This document shows positions 12,504-23,003 of a stretch of DNA of 64,000 bases, in pieces (positions within the stretch are counted from its first letter, which is position 1; each line of letters opens with the position of its first letter). Below the pieces are notes generated by a model. That model did not search any database. It was not told where the DNA came from and worked only from the letters and a program-made list of their open reading frames with translations. Location of the stretch: assembly GCA_007753915.1 (NCBI GenBank), contig CP036352.1, positions 1 through 64,000 of the forward strand. The letters are read 5' to 3'. This DNA comes from Phycisphaerae bacterium RAS2 (GTDB lineage Bacteria; Planctomycetota; Phycisphaerae; UBA1845; UTPLA1). The translations under genes and the position numbers were made by a program.

Positions 12504-12575
12504 TCTCGGCGCGGGCGGCGAACCCGGTCCGGACTGTGCCGCCGATGGCTTGATCCGCCGGAAGGCCGTGCAGGC

Positions 12576-13562
12576 ATGAGCATCGACAACGCGCCAAGTT
12601 CCAATGCCGCCCCCGCCGAGGCGATTTCCTCGAGTACGGCGGCGCGGCGACGAACGGTGGATGCGTTGCCGAGCTGGGCTGCTTTCCTGGGCGGCCCGGG
12701 CATGGCCAAGATCGCCGTGCTCGCGGCGCTCATGATCTGGCTCTACTGGGCGCATTTCGTCCGCTTGTACACCCTCTGGAAGGAGCCGGACTGGTCTCAC
12801 GGATTCCTGCTGCCGTTCTTCGCGCTCTATATCCTGAACACGAAGAAGCGCGAGTTGATGGAGGCGGAGCATCGAGGCTCGATCTGGGGCTGGGTGTTGA
12901 TCGCCGGCTCGTTGTACATCTTCATTTGGAGCATTTCCGCCAAGATCGGTTATCCGCAATCCCTTTCGATTGTGTCAGTCATCGCGGGGCTGGTGCTGCT
13001 CCTGTGCGGCTGGCGCACGTTTCAGTTGTCGCTGTTTCCGATCGCATTTCTCGTCCTGACGATTCCGCCGCCGGATCGGCTGTACCGAGAAATCACGCAA
13101 CCGATGCAGCAGGGCGCGGCGGCAGTTGCCACAGCTGTCTTGAATATGTTTCCCGGCGCGGAAGTTGAGCGCAACGGCATCAACATCTGGTTCTTCATGG
13201 ACACGGGCCACAACGGGACGTTTACCGTGGCCGGCGCGTGCAGCGGCATGCGGTCGCTGATGGCGTTCGTGGCGCTGGGGCTGGCCACGGCTTATTTCGC
13301 GCCGCGCCCCACGTGGCAGCGGTTGTTCATGGCGGCTGTGACGGTTCCAGTGGCGCTGTTTTGCAACGTGTTGCGCGTCATCATCACGGGGTCGTTTCAG
13401 ATGTACGAGCGGGGCGATCTGGCTTCGGGCACGCCGCACTCGCTGCTGGGCTTCCTGATGTTCGGCATCGGTTTCGGAATCTACGCGCTGTTGCTGTGGG
13501 TGCTGGATCACTTGTTCGTGGCAGATTCGGAATCTGCGACAGAAGCGGGGGCTGGGGCATGA
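12576..13562 (+). CDS. Exosortase (transpeptidase-like sorting enzyme)
   Basis: 328-residue integral membrane protein with about eight helices. The catalytic triad is visible: Cys222 in AGACSGMRSL, Arg267 in CNVLRV and His288 in GTPHSLLG. Exosortases process PEP-CTERM tails and couple protein sorting to exopolysaccharide. The C-terminal acidic tail is short. The stop overlaps the next gene as ATGA. Two proteins with PEP-CTERM-like tails are encoded in this window, at 23004-24587 and 27957-28673, and are likely substrates. Confidence 0.93.
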   Translation: MSIDNAPSSNAAPAEAISSSTAARRRTVDALPSWAAFLGGPGMAKIAVLAALMIWLYWAHFVRLYTLWKEPDWSHGFLLPFFALYILNTKKRELMEAEHRGSIWGWVLIAGSLYIFIWSISAKIGYPQSLSIVSVIAGLVLLLCGWRTFQLSLFPIAFLVLTIPPPDRLYREITQPMQQGAAAVATAVLNMFPGAEVERNGINIWFFMDTGHNGTFTVAGACSGMRSLMAFVALGLATAYFAPRPTWQRLFMAAVTVPVALFCNVLRVIITGSFQMYERGDLASGTPHSLLGFLMFGIGFGIYALLLWVLDHLFVADSESATEAGAGA

Positions 13563-14305
13563 CGGCGCAACGCAATCGACTGTATTTTGTCCTTGCCGTG
13601 GCGACCCTGGGCGGGACTGCGGCATACATTCAGATTCAGACCGCGCGGGGCGCGCTCCAATTGCTTAAAAAGCCGCTTCCGATTCGAAAACCGCTCGTGG
13701 ACATGAACCGCGATGCGATGATGCCGTTTCGGGTGATGCGGGAGGATCGCTTGACGGCCGAGATCGTGGAGAACCTCGGGACGCAGGAGTACATCAACTG
13801 GTTGCTGCAGGAAGTCGGCCCGCGCGATGCCAAGGCGGTCCATTTCTCGGTCACCTATTACACGGGGGTGCAGGATCAGGTGCCGCACGTCCCCGAGGAG
13901 TGCATGTTTCAGGGGGGGATGACCCAGGAATCGGATACGATGCTGACGTTCAAGCTGCCCCGGCTCGGTCAGGATGTGCAGGTTCGGCGCTTGAGTTTCA
14001 ACACACCCCGGCAACTTGGCCAGCGCTCGTACGTCTATTACACTATTTGCGTCAACGGCGAGTTCCACGGCGACCGCCAACCGGTTCGCATCAAGATGGC
14101 GCACCCATTGGAATCTCACCTGTACTATTCCAAGGTTGAGATTTCGCTGGACGGGAGCGGCGTGGACAACCCGGCCCGGTTTGATGAGCAGGCCGCCGAG
14201 ATTTTTGATCGCGCGTTGACGGAGTTGTTCAAGTCGCATTGGCCGCCGCCCGGCTCCGAGCGTGGTGGCATGGCTGCGCCAGGGAACGGCGCGGCTGCCG
14301 GTTGA
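13559..14305 (+). CDS. EpsI-like exosortase-associated protein
   Basis: 248 residues with an N-terminal membrane anchor (about residues 8-24). The VPHVPEECMFQGG segment matches the H-x-P-E-x-C pattern of the EpsI/DUF3485 domain that accompanies or is fused to exosortases. The protein should sit at the outer face of the inner membrane and assist exosortase; its exact role is unknown. The start overlaps the exosortase stop by four bases, so the two are made together. It ends with a Gly/Ala/Pro-rich tail. Confidence 0.82.
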   Translation: MTAQRNRLYFVLAVATLGGTAAYIQIQTARGALQLLKKPLPIRKPLVDMNRDAMMPFRVMREDRLTAEIVENLGTQEYINWLLQEVGPRDAKAVHFSVTYYTGVQDQVPHVPEECMFQGGMTQESDTMLTFKLPRLGQDVQVRRLSFNTPRQLGQRSYVYYTICVNGEFHGDRQPVRIKMAHPLESHLYYSKVEISLDGSGVDNPARFDEQAAEIFDRALTELFKSHWPPPGSERGGMAAPGNGAAAG

Positions 14306-14415
14306 CTCCCACGGACAGGACGAATCGAAAACAGAAATCGGATGACGGTTTCGCTTTGCGCGGTGCGGTGTGCGTCGCGTCAGGCGATCCGCAGTCAGGA
14401 AGGCGTTGAAACACC

Positions 14416-17400
14416 ATGGCGAAGAAACTGAATCGCAATTTGATCGGGGGCCTGGCCCTTTTTGGAATGCTTCTGGTCGGGCTGGCGGGCTTTGCGCTGT
14501 TGCGCAGCCTGCCGGGGCATGATCCAAAAGTCTATGAGGCCCAGGCCAAGGAACTTCAGGAAAAGGGCGAATTGGACCGGGCTGCGCAGACCTTCATGCG
14601 CGCATTCCAGCGCGATCCCCAGAAGAACCCCGAGTACCTGATCATGGCGGCACGGTGCTACGAGGACATGGGGCTGCTTCAGGAAGTGCGATCGCTGATA
14701 TCCGAGGCGAGGAAGAAAGACCCGATGCTCAAGTCCGCATCGGAGATGAGCGTCGGGCTGGAGATGGAAGTCGCGAAGATGGTCGGCGGCACCACGACGT
14801 GGACACGCGTGAAGGAAGAAGCCGACAAACTGTTGGAAATCAACGAGCAAAGCCCCACGGGGAAGGCGGCGCTCGGTATCGCGCTGGCGAATCTTCGCGG
14901 CGACGACGAGCGGCTGGCCGAGCAGGCCCTGGCGGTTTTGCGAGAGGCCTGGAAGCTCGACCCCGGGAACGCCTCGGTGGTGGAAGCGCTGGTCATCGGC
15001 GAGATCGGCACGGCGCTGGGGAAACTGACCGACCGGGACCGCGAAGACGGAAAGCGGCTGGTGCAAGAGGGCGAAACGATTATCTCGCAAAGCCTCGCGG
15101 CCGTCACCGATAAAGCGACAAAAGACTACAGCAACCTGAAGCGCATGGAGGGGCTGTATAAGGCGCTGACGGCCACCTTGCCCGGGATGCGGGATGACGC
15201 GCGCCTTGCCGAGGGGGTGTCCTTGCTCGAGCAGCTTGCGTCGTCCGACACCGTGAGCTGTGACGCGGCCCTGACGCTTGCGAACCTTAAGCTGGGGCTG
15301 TCGGGGGTCAATATTCCCCGCGACGTGGAGGGGGCGGAGCGAGCGGTTCGTTCGGCGATCGAGCGGTTTCCCAAGGACGGCCGCCCCTATTTGATGCTGG
15401 GGCAGATTCTGCAGATGAAGCGTTCCAGCGAGCAGGATCTGGCCAAGCGCCTGGCGATGATGGGCGATGAGGCGAAGGTCTTTCAGGACGGGCTGGCCAA
15501 TGTCGCGCGGGCGAAAGCGTTCAAGAAGCAGATGGATAACTTCTACCGCGTGCTGTATTTCCGCGAGCTGACGACACAGGAACTCGACAAAAGCCAGATT
15601 CCCGGCATGAACGAGGCCGATCGTAACGCGGCAATGGCGAAGGCCGAGGAGTGGATTAACAAACTGAAGGCCGAGGAGGACCCGCAATCGCTCGTGGTCC
15701 GCACACTGACGGCGGCCTTGCTAAACGTCCGTGGCGATACTGTTCAGGCGACGGCCGAGGCGGAGGCGGCCGATCGTTTGCTGGGAGCAGCCCAGGACTT
15801 GCAGCTTCAACTGCTTCTGGCGGACCTTTATTTTCGGCAGCAGCAGTGGGGCAACGCGCGCAAATCGCTTGAGCGAGCCCTGGCGTCGCGGCGGGACCTG
15901 CCGCTGATCTATGTTCGGTTGGCGCAGGCGCACCTCGCCATGAACGATGCGACGACCGCGATCCAGTACTTGAACGTGACCAAGCCAGAGAGCGTTCGCA
16001 ACGCGCTCGAGACATCGCAGTTCGCGATTCAGCTTCGCGTTGAAGCATATCGCCAGCTCAACCAGCTCGCGCTGGCGCAGGAATGGAGCTCCAAATTGAG
16101 GGACGAAGGGCCGGCCGCCGCCCTGCGCGAGGCCCGGCTCATGATCAGCGCCAAGCGCATGGACGAAGCAGAGGCGAAGCTCAAAGAGATTCTCAAGACC
16201 AGTCCGCCGGATGTGGATGCGGTTCGGCTATTGGTTCAACTGTATCGAGATACCGAGCGAGACGCCGAGGCGCGGTCCCTGGTTGACGAAATGGCCAAAG
16301 GCAACCCGGATATGCGCGTGTTCCAGGGGATGAAAATCGCTCTGACTGACGCGGGCGACGAAGCGCGAGACGCTCAAATGATCGCGTTTATCGAAAAGGA
16401 ACAGGATGCGCTTACACGCGAGACCATGCTGGCCGATTTTTATCTCTCGCGCCAGAAGTGGAAAGACGCGATGGCGCGCCTCGATGCGGCGGAAGCTCTG
16501 CAACCGAAGAACCCCGGAGTAATTGATCGTCAATTCCGCGCTGCGGTCCTCGCGCAAGACTGGGACCGCGCCAACAAGTACGTACTCAAAGACGGCGAGT
16601 TGAATCTCGACGGATCTGGCGGGCGTATCGGGCAGGGTCGATTGGCGCTGGCGAAGGGCGAAGGGCCGAAGGCCGTGGAGTTGATGCGCGCGGGCTTGGC
16701 TGTTTTCCCCAGTAACAGCATGGGCTGGACCTATCTGGCGGAGGCATACATTGAGATGGGCAATCGCTCCGAGGCGCGGACGGCCCTGGCGCGGGCCCTG
16801 GAGATCAATCCCACCAATGGTTTCGCGAATCGCGCGATGGCTGAATTGGCCTTGCGCGAAGGCGATGAGGCGTCCGCAGAAAAGTACCTGGAAGCGGCGT
16901 CGCGGGTCATGCAGGAAGAGCCGTGGGTCAAGCGGCAGGTTCAGATCATGAAGGAAAAGGACAATCCCGAACAGGGGATTGCCTCGCGAGAGCGCGTCCG
17001 CAAGGAGGAACCCAAGAACCTGGAGAATCTCGTGTTGCTGGCCCGGCTGTATGCCCACGCGAAGGTGGCGCAGTTTGACAAAGCGACCGAGGTTTATCGC
17101 GAAGCGCTGGAGGTTTCCAAGAACGATCTGGCGCTGGCGAAGGAGTTTGCGGCGTTTCTTGCTCGTGACGACGTGAACCGACCGGCCGAAGGCGACGCGC
17201 TGCTGGTGGGACTGTTGCGCAATGCGGAGAAGGACCGGCCGATGCAGGCGAAGATCTCCGTGGCGCTCGGTCAATTCTGCGAGGCCCAGAAGCAATTTGC
17301 GACGGCGGATCGGCACTTCCGATTCGCCGTGGAACGCGACCCCTCGCCCGGGATTCTCAACGCATGCGGCGAGTTCTATGCACGGACCAACCGCCACAAG

Positions 17401-19020
17401 GAAGCGGCGGAGTATTACAAGCGCCTGTGTGATGTCGCCAAAGACGACGCGCGCGTCCTGCAGGAGACGCGCGGGCGGCTCTGCGCGTTGTACCTCGCGA
17501 TGGGAGACCTCGACGAAGCGAAGGTCAACATCGACGACTACGTGAAGCAGTATCCCAATGAAGCCCAGGGGCTGATTTATCTCGGCGCGTTTCACCGGAT
17601 CGGCGGAGACATCCAGAAGGCTAAGGACGCATTTGATCGCCTGCTGGAAAAGCAGCCGGACAACGCCACGGCCCTCTGGCAGCGCGGTCAACTCAACATG
17701 CTTCAGGGCCGATGGCAGGCCGCGCTCGATGATCTGCAAAAGGCCAAGGCCTACAGCCCGCGCGATTTCTTTTTTCAGCATCGCATCATGCTGGCCCAGG
17801 TGCTGCTGGAGCTGGATCAGGGCGCGGCGGCCATCACCGAGCTGAAGTCCATTCTTTCGGACGAGCCGGGCAATGAGTTGGCGATCCAGGCGCTGGTGGA
17901 CGCGTATTGCACGATGCGTCCGCCTCGGTTTCAGGAGGCCGAGAACCAACTGCTGACGGTCATGCGCGAGCGACCGAAGGATTACCAATGGCCCATGATG
18001 CTCGGTCGGGTGGCCGAGCGCGAGGCGTCCGGCAAGTCGCCGGAAGAGATCAAGGACGGCGCGAAGAAAGCGGCCAAGGCGTATGAGCAGGCGGCGGAAT
18101 TGTCGCGGTATCGTGCGGAGACCGTGAGCGCGCTGTTTCGGGTCTGCAAACACGCGGACAACCCGCAGGCCATCATTTCCTACGCGGATTCCAGGTTGTC
18201 CACGAAGCTCTTGATGTCCATGCCCCCTGAACTTGCCATGGTCGGCTGGGCGTACAGCCGGGTTGGTCAGAGGGAGCGCTGCCTGGAGAGGTTTGATCAG
18301 GCCATGTCGGCGGCGGGCCAGGATTTTCTCGTGTACAGCAAGGTGGTCAACGAGATGATCAACGCCCTCGGCAAAGATGAGACGCTTAAGCGCGTTCGAG
18401 CCCAGGCCGAGGCCAGCCCCGAGAATATCGACAAACAGAAGGCGCTGGTTCACATGTTGCACGCCGACCAGAAGCCGGACGACGCGATCGCGCTGTGCGA
18501 CCGCATCTTCAAGCTTGCGGTTCGCAACGAGGACAAGCTCTTCTCCCTTGTCGGCGCCGGTATGTTGCTGGAGCAGTTGAAGCGTTACGAAGACGCCAAG
18601 GCCAAGTACGAAGAGGCGCTGAAGATTGACTCAAACGAGCCGACTGCGCTGAACAATTTGGCCTACCTGTTGGTGGATCGTCTGAATCGCCCGGCGGAGG
18701 CCCTCCCCTATGCCGAACAGGTCAACCGCATCCATCGGCGGTCCAACGCCAACGTTCTGGACACGCTGGGGTGGATTCAAGCGCAAATGGGCAAGCTGCG
18801 CGAAGCGGCCGGCACCCTGCTTCGCGCATTGGAAATCGACCGCGACAACATCGCGGCCCAATACCATCTGGGGGTCATCCACAAGCGTCTGGGCGAGCGC
18901 GAAGAAGCCATCGCACGGCTCAAATCCGCGAAAAAAGCCATCGAGAACCAGCAAAGCGAGGGTTTTGCCAAGCTGGTCGATGCGGAATTGCGCGAACTCG
19001 GGGCCGGGGCCGGCTCGTAG
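14416..19020 (+). CDS. Giant membrane-anchored TPR protein of the exosortase locus
   Basis: 1534 residues. A single N-terminal membrane helix at about 10-32 (GGLALFGMLLVGLAGFALL) is followed by tetratricopeptide-like repeats over almost the whole length. Examples are AAQTFMRAFQRDPQKNPEYL near 40-60 and ALNNLAYLLVDRLNRPAEAL near the C-terminus. TPR proteins (PrsT-like) are regular members of PEP-CTERM loci, but this one is much longer than the roughly 900 residues usual there. It is probably a periplasmic scaffold for export or sorting partners. The ATG at 14416 is followed at once by basic residues and the helix, supporting the start. Confidence 0.85.
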   Translation: MAKKLNRNLIGGLALFGMLLVGLAGFALLRSLPGHDPKVYEAQAKELQEKGELDRAAQTFMRAFQRDPQKNPEYLIMAARCYEDMGLLQEVRSLISEARKKDPMLKSASEMSVGLEMEVAKMVGGTTTWTRVKEEADKLLEINEQSPTGKAALGIALANLRGDDERLAEQALAVLREAWKLDPGNASVVEALVIGEIGTALGKLTDRDREDGKRLVQEGETIISQSLAAVTDKATKDYSNLKRMEGLYKALTATLPGMRDDARLAEGVSLLEQLASSDTVSCDAALTLANLKLGLSGVNIPRDVEGAERAVRSAIERFPKDGRPYLMLGQILQMKRSSEQDLAKRLAMMGDEAKVFQDGLANVARAKAFKKQMDNFYRVLYFRELTTQELDKSQIPGMNEADRNAAMAKAEEWINKLKAEEDPQSLVVRTLTAALLNVRGDTVQATAEAEAADRLLGAAQDLQLQLLLADLYFRQQQWGNARKSLERALASRRDLPLIYVRLAQAHLAMNDATTAIQYLNVTKPESVRNALETSQFAIQLRVEAYRQLNQLALAQEWSSKLRDEGPAAALREARLMISAKRMDEAEAKLKEILKTSPPDVDAVRLLVQLYRDTERDAEARSLVDEMAKGNPDMRVFQGMKIALTDAGDEARDAQMIAFIEKEQDALTRETMLADFYLSRQKWKDAMARLDAAEALQPKNPGVIDRQFRAAVLAQDWDRANKYVLKDGELNLDGSGGRIGQGRLALAKGEGPKAVELMRAGLAVFPSNSMGWTYLAEAYIEMGNRSEARTALARALEINPTNGFANRAMAELALREGDEASAEKYLEAASRVMQEEPWVKRQVQIMKEKDNPEQGIASRERVRKEEPKNLENLVLLARLYAHAKVAQFDKATEVYREALEVSKNDLALAKEFAAFLARDDVNRPAEGDALLVGLLRNAEKDRPMQAKISVALGQFCEAQKQFATADRHFRFAVERDPSPGILNACGEFYARTNRHKEAAEYYKRLCDVAKDDARVLQETRGRLCALYLAMGDLDEAKVNIDDYVKQYPNEAQGLIYLGAFHRIGGDIQKAKDAFDRLLEKQPDNATALWQRGQLNMLQGRWQAALDDLQKAKAYSPRDFFFQHRIMLAQVLLELDQGAAAITELKSILSDEPGNELAIQALVDAYCTMRPPRFQEAENQLLTVMRERPKDYQWPMMLGRVAEREASGKSPEEIKDGAKKAAKAYEQAAELSRYRAETVSALFRVCKHADNPQAIISYADSRLSTKLLMSMPPELAMVGWAYSRVGQRERCLERFDQAMSAAGQDFLVYSKVVNEMINALGKDETLKRVRAQAEASPENIDKQKALVHMLHADQKPDDAIALCDRIFKLAVRNEDKLFSLVGAGMLLEQLKRYEDAKAKYEEALKIDSNEPTALNNLAYLLVDRLNRPAEALPYAEQVNRIHRRSNANVLDTLGWIQAQMGKLREAAGTLLRALEIDRDNIAAQYHLGVIHKRLGEREEAIARLKSAKKAIENQQSEGFAKLVDAELRELGAGAGS

Positions 19021-19250
19021 AGTGTATTGAAGGCCGGCCCGCGGGGGGCCCGGCCCGGAGCGAAGGAAAAGGCCCGGCGAATCAAAGCGCGTAACGCCAG
19101 CGGCGCAGGAAATGCGGCCCGATTGGTGCGAAGTGCGCAAAAGCTGCCTGGCCGTCGACGAGGGTACACACTCTCGCTTTGCGTTCCCCGATTGTGCGGC
19201 GCTGATCCTTCGCAAATGCCGATGTCAAATGTGATGATGAGGGCGTCACC

Positions 19251-21779
19251 TTGACCACGCTTACCGCAGCCAATCCAGCTTATGGAGGTCGCCCCGCGCC
19301 GATGGCTCCGGCGCGCCCGGGTTCGTCGGGGGGGCCGGGCCTGACGGGCGCGGACGCGTGGCGGATTATCCGCCAGCGCATGGTGATGATCATCATTCTG
19401 TGGGCACTGTCGATCGGCGCGACGATCGGCGGCACCATCCTCTGGGCCAAGTATTACCCCAGCTATCGCGCGGAATCACTGATCTGGGTGGAGTCCATCG
19501 ATCCGGTCGACATCACGCGCCCGCTCGCCCGCGAGTCTCACATTCAGGAAGACGTGATCACGCGCATGCTTCAGGACCAGGCGATGCTGGTAACCAGCGC
19601 CACGGTCCTGCTCAAGGCGATTGAAGACCCGAAACTTCGCGCGACGCAGTGGTGGCGTGAAGCGCAGGAGAAGGCGGCCCGCAAGGGCGACGACGAAGTC
19701 GAATTGCTTCGGGACATTCTCACGTCGACCCCCATTCGCGACACAAACTACATTCAGGTGACGGCATCGTGGCGCAACCCGGAGGACGTCAAGGAAATCG
19801 TGAACGCAGTGGTGCGCCGTTACGACTCCACAATCCATGAGCTGCAGCGCGGCTCGATGAAGGAGCAGGCGGATTCCATTGACAAGGAACTTCAGGCTGC
19901 GCAGAAGCGACTCGATTCATTGTTGCGCCAGAAGGAAGACTTTCGTCGGTCGCAGGACTTCTCCGCGCGGAGCGGCCAGGAAGTGGACGAGCGCGTCATG
20001 ACCTTGACCGCGCTGGAGACCGAGCTCCTCATGGAGAGGACCCAGCGCGAGGCGCAGTACGCAGCGCTGCAGGGCGCCCGCGCCGAGGACCTCCCCATCA
20101 CGGAAGACATTCAGGCGCTGTTGGATGCCGATGCGGGGCTTGTGCAGCTGGAGGCGCGCGTGCAGGAGCTTGATCAGATCCTGGCATCGGCGCGCGAGCG
20201 CTACGGCGCCAATCATCGCACGATTCGCGAGCTGGAAGCGACCCGTGCCGCCGCTGCCGAGCGATTGGTAAGCGAGACGAACGTCAAGGCGCTCCGCATG
20301 AAGCAGCAACAACTGGACATGGTCCGACGCATGTATCTGGAAGCCCAGGACCAGGTCATGAGCATCACGGAAGCGAAGTCGCATTCCCTCGACCAGCAGC
20401 GAGACCGCGAAGCAAAGCTCGTGGAATATGAGCGGCTGGAAGAGAAGGCGGAATTGGAAGACGCACAGGTCAAACAGCTTTCCGAGCGCAAGAACCAGCT
20501 TGAGCTGGCCGCAAACCAGAAAAAGACCGTTCGAATCGAAGTTCGGCAGGAGGCCCGCGCGCCCAAGCGCATGTCGGCGCCGAAGTTTGAGCTGGTGATT
20601 CCTGCCGGGTGCTTGTTGGGTCTGGCCGCGAGCATCGGCCTGGCTTTCTTGCTCGACATGACCGACAAATCCGTCCGCACGCCGCGTGACGTGCTCCGCC
20701 AGCAGATTCCCGTCCTGGGCACGATTCCGACGACCGAGGACGATGAAATCGAAATCGAGCGGCCCGAGACAGCCGTTCTCGACGCGCCGCATTCAATCGT
20801 GGCCGAGGCATTCAAGAATTTGCGGGCCAACCTGTTCTTCAGTGCGCCGGCCGAGCAGCAGAGTACGATTCTTGTTACCAGCCCCAGCGGCGGCAATGGA
20901 AAGACAACCATTGCCTCCAACCTGGCGATTGCGATCGCGCTGACGGGCCGGCGCGTGTTGCTGATCGACGCCAATTTCCGCCGCGCGAGCCTGCCGCGCG
21001 TCTACGCCGGCATGCGAACCGACGGCTTGAGCAACATCCTGATCGGCCAGGGTCACCTCGACGACTACGTGACCGCGTCGCCGGTGCCCGGCCTGGACCT
21101 CGTCAGCGCCGGGCCGATCCCGCCGAACCCGGCGGAGCTTCTCGGCAGCAGCTACCTGCGCGACATGCTGCTGGAAGCGCGGGCCCGGTATGACCAGATC
21201 ATCCTCGACGGCCCGCCCGTGTTGCTCGTCAGTGACGCGATTGTTCTCTCCGGCGCGGTCGACGGCGTCATTCTCGTGTGTCAGTATCGTGCCACCTCGC
21301 GCGGCGCGCTGCAGCGGTCGCAATCGCAGCTTGACGCGGTCAACGCGAACATCTACGGCGCCGTGCTGAACCGGGTCGAGTCGCGGGCCGGCGGTTACTT
21401 CCGCAAGAACTACCGCGAGTTCTACCAGTACAGCGAGCCGGATGAAGAAGCCGCAGATCGTCCGAAGCTGGACAGCGCGGGGGCCGCAGCCGCGGCAACG
21501 CAGGTGCCGGGAGAGGACGCTGCATCATCGCTCGGCATGGAGGGCGGCGAGAGCGGCGATTCGGTCGCGACGGCCTCGGCGGATTCCGAGCTGGGCCTCG
21601 GTGAGGACGCGCAGGCATCGGCCGGGGGTGACGCACTGGATCAGGAAATCGCCAGCCTCGGCGCGGACCTGGACAGCAGCGCGAGCCTGTCCGGCGACTC
21701 GGAGCTTGGCCTCTCGCTCGACGATCCGGCCGCGAGCGACGAAGACAAACCCGGCGACGAGCCAAACCCGGCGCGATAG
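19251..21779 (+). CDS. Wzc-like polysaccharide chain-length protein with BY-kinase-type ATPase
   Basis: 842 residues. The N-terminal Wzz domain is bounded by two membrane helices (about 44-66 and 447-470) with a long coiled coil between. The cytoplasmic ATPase has Walker A SPSGGNGKTT (Lys551), a Walker A'-like LLIDANFRR where most kinases have D-A-D, and Walker B IILDGPP. A Tyr cluster YFRKNYREFYQY near 714-725 could be autophosphorylated. An acidic tail of about 110 residues with DSELGL repeats follows, which is unusual. The start is TTG at 19251; an in-frame ATG at 19302 is an alternative. It is part of the export locus. Confidence 0.87.
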   Translation: MTTLTAANPAYGGRPAPMAPARPGSSGGPGLTGADAWRIIRQRMVMIIILWALSIGATIGGTILWAKYYPSYRAESLIWVESIDPVDITRPLARESHIQEDVITRMLQDQAMLVTSATVLLKAIEDPKLRATQWWREAQEKAARKGDDEVELLRDILTSTPIRDTNYIQVTASWRNPEDVKEIVNAVVRRYDSTIHELQRGSMKEQADSIDKELQAAQKRLDSLLRQKEDFRRSQDFSARSGQEVDERVMTLTALETELLMERTQREAQYAALQGARAEDLPITEDIQALLDADAGLVQLEARVQELDQILASARERYGANHRTIRELEATRAAAAERLVSETNVKALRMKQQQLDMVRRMYLEAQDQVMSITEAKSHSLDQQRDREAKLVEYERLEEKAELEDAQVKQLSERKNQLELAANQKKTVRIEVRQEARAPKRMSAPKFELVIPAGCLLGLAASIGLAFLLDMTDKSVRTPRDVLRQQIPVLGTIPTTEDDEIEIERPETAVLDAPHSIVAEAFKNLRANLFFSAPAEQQSTILVTSPSGGNGKTTIASNLAIAIALTGRRVLLIDANFRRASLPRVYAGMRTDGLSNILIGQGHLDDYVTASPVPGLDLVSAGPIPPNPAELLGSSYLRDMLLEARARYDQIILDGPPVLLVSDAIVLSGAVDGVILVCQYRATSRGALQRSQSQLDAVNANIYGAVLNRVESRAGGYFRKNYREFYQYSEPDEEAADRPKLDSAGAAAAATQVPGEDAASSLGMEGGESGDSVATASADSELGLGEDAQASAGGDALDQEIASLGADLDSSASLSGDSELGLSLDDPAASDEDKPGDEPNPAR

Positions 21780-21856
21780 ACTATCTCCTGCTATTCGGTT
21801 GGTGGAGCGCCCACGACCTGCGCGGCGCAGCGGGCCGGGTCGCGCGGGAAATCGTC

Positions 21857-22864
21857 GTGACAGATTCCATTCAAATCGCCCGGCAAATCATCAACGAGCA
21901 GTCGGACGCGCTGCGCGCGCTGGCGGAATGCGTCGGCGAGCCGCTGCAACGCGCTGTGGCGCTCATCCGCGCGGCCCCCGATCCGACGATTGTCACCGGC
22001 ATCGGCAAGAGCGGCCTCATCGCGCGGAAGATCGCCGCAACCCTCGCCAGCACCGGCACGCCGGCGATGTTCATGCACCCCGTGGAAGGTGTGCACGGCG
22101 ACCTCGGGGCGGTCGGCGCGAAGTCGGTGCTGATCGCGCTGTCCAAGAGCGGCCACACCGAGGAACTGGTGAAGTTTGTCGGGCACTTCCGCCGGGTCGG
22201 CGGGCATGTGATTTCCATCTGCGAGTCGCCCGCCGGCGGGTCGAAATCGCCACTTGTAGAATTATCGGAGATCGTGCTCGCTCTGCCCTCGCGGCCGGAG
22301 GCAGGGCCGCTGGCGCTCGCGCCGACCACGAGCACCTTGATGATGCTTTCACTGGGCGATGCGCTCGCCATGGCGCTGTTGGATGCGCGAGGGTTTGACG
22401 AGGCTGCGTTTGCGAAATTTCACCCCGAGGGCAGCTTGGGTCGCAAGCTGCTGCTGCGAGCGGCAGACCTGATGCACGGCGGGCGCGAGATGCCGCGCGT
22501 GGTCGCGGGGGTCGCGTTCAACGACCTGCTGATGGAAATGACCGGCAAGCGCCTGGGCATGGCGTGCGTCGTCGACGCCGGCGGCAAGCTGATCGGCGTG
22601 TTCACCGACGGCGACCTGCGCCGCCTGCTGATGCGATGTGAGTCGCCGGGAAAACTGACCGCGCACGAGGCCTGGCGACAGAGCCGGCGTGATCCGAACG
22701 AGACACCGGTCAAATGCTCGACCGTGCCGCCGACGATGCTGGCCGTCGATTGCCTGCGCACCATGCGCGAGAGCGAAATCACCGTGCTGGTCGTCTCGGA
22801 AGACGGCGACAAGCCCACGGGAATCATTCGGTTGCAGGATGTGGTCCGCGCGGGCCTGGGCTAG
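21857..22864 (+). CDS. kdsD: KpsF/GutQ-type D-arabinose 5-phosphate isomerase
   Basis: 335 residues that interconvert ribulose 5-phosphate and arabinose 5-phosphate, the entry to Kdo synthesis. The SIS domain has GIGKSGLIARKIAATLAS (about 50-67), the active-site HPVEGVHGDLG segment (about 74-84) and SKSGHTEEL. Two CBS domains follow from about 205 to the end. The start is GTG at 21857; no ATG is available nearby in frame. Its place next to the Wzc-like gene suggests it supplies a sugar precursor for the exported polysaccharide or lipopolysaccharide. Confidence 0.9.
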   Translation: MTDSIQIARQIINEQSDALRALAECVGEPLQRAVALIRAAPDPTIVTGIGKSGLIARKIAATLASTGTPAMFMHPVEGVHGDLGAVGAKSVLIALSKSGHTEELVKFVGHFRRVGGHVISICESPAGGSKSPLVELSEIVLALPSRPEAGPLALAPTTSTLMMLSLGDALAMALLDARGFDEAAFAKFHPEGSLGRKLLLRAADLMHGGREMPRVVAGVAFNDLLMEMTGKRLGMACVVDAGGKLIGVFTDGDLRRLLMRCESPGKLTAHEAWRQSRRDPNETPVKCSTVPPTMLAVDCLRTMRESEITVLVVSEDGDKPTGIIRLQDVVRAGLG

Positions 22865-23003
22865 GCTTGAGCCGGACAATACCAGCGCCAGCCGGCTCAA
22901 AACCATTGAATCCCGCAGCGAGAACTCATTACCATACCACGGTAGCGGATTCGGCATTCCTGGGGCGTGGCCGCGATGCGGCTGCTGTGTGGACGGGCGC
23001 GCA

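Noticed and set aside
16228-18462. A 744-codon minus-strand frame opposite the TPR gene
   Set aside because: Antisense shadow of a GC-rich gene; no start signal and no recognisable protein features.
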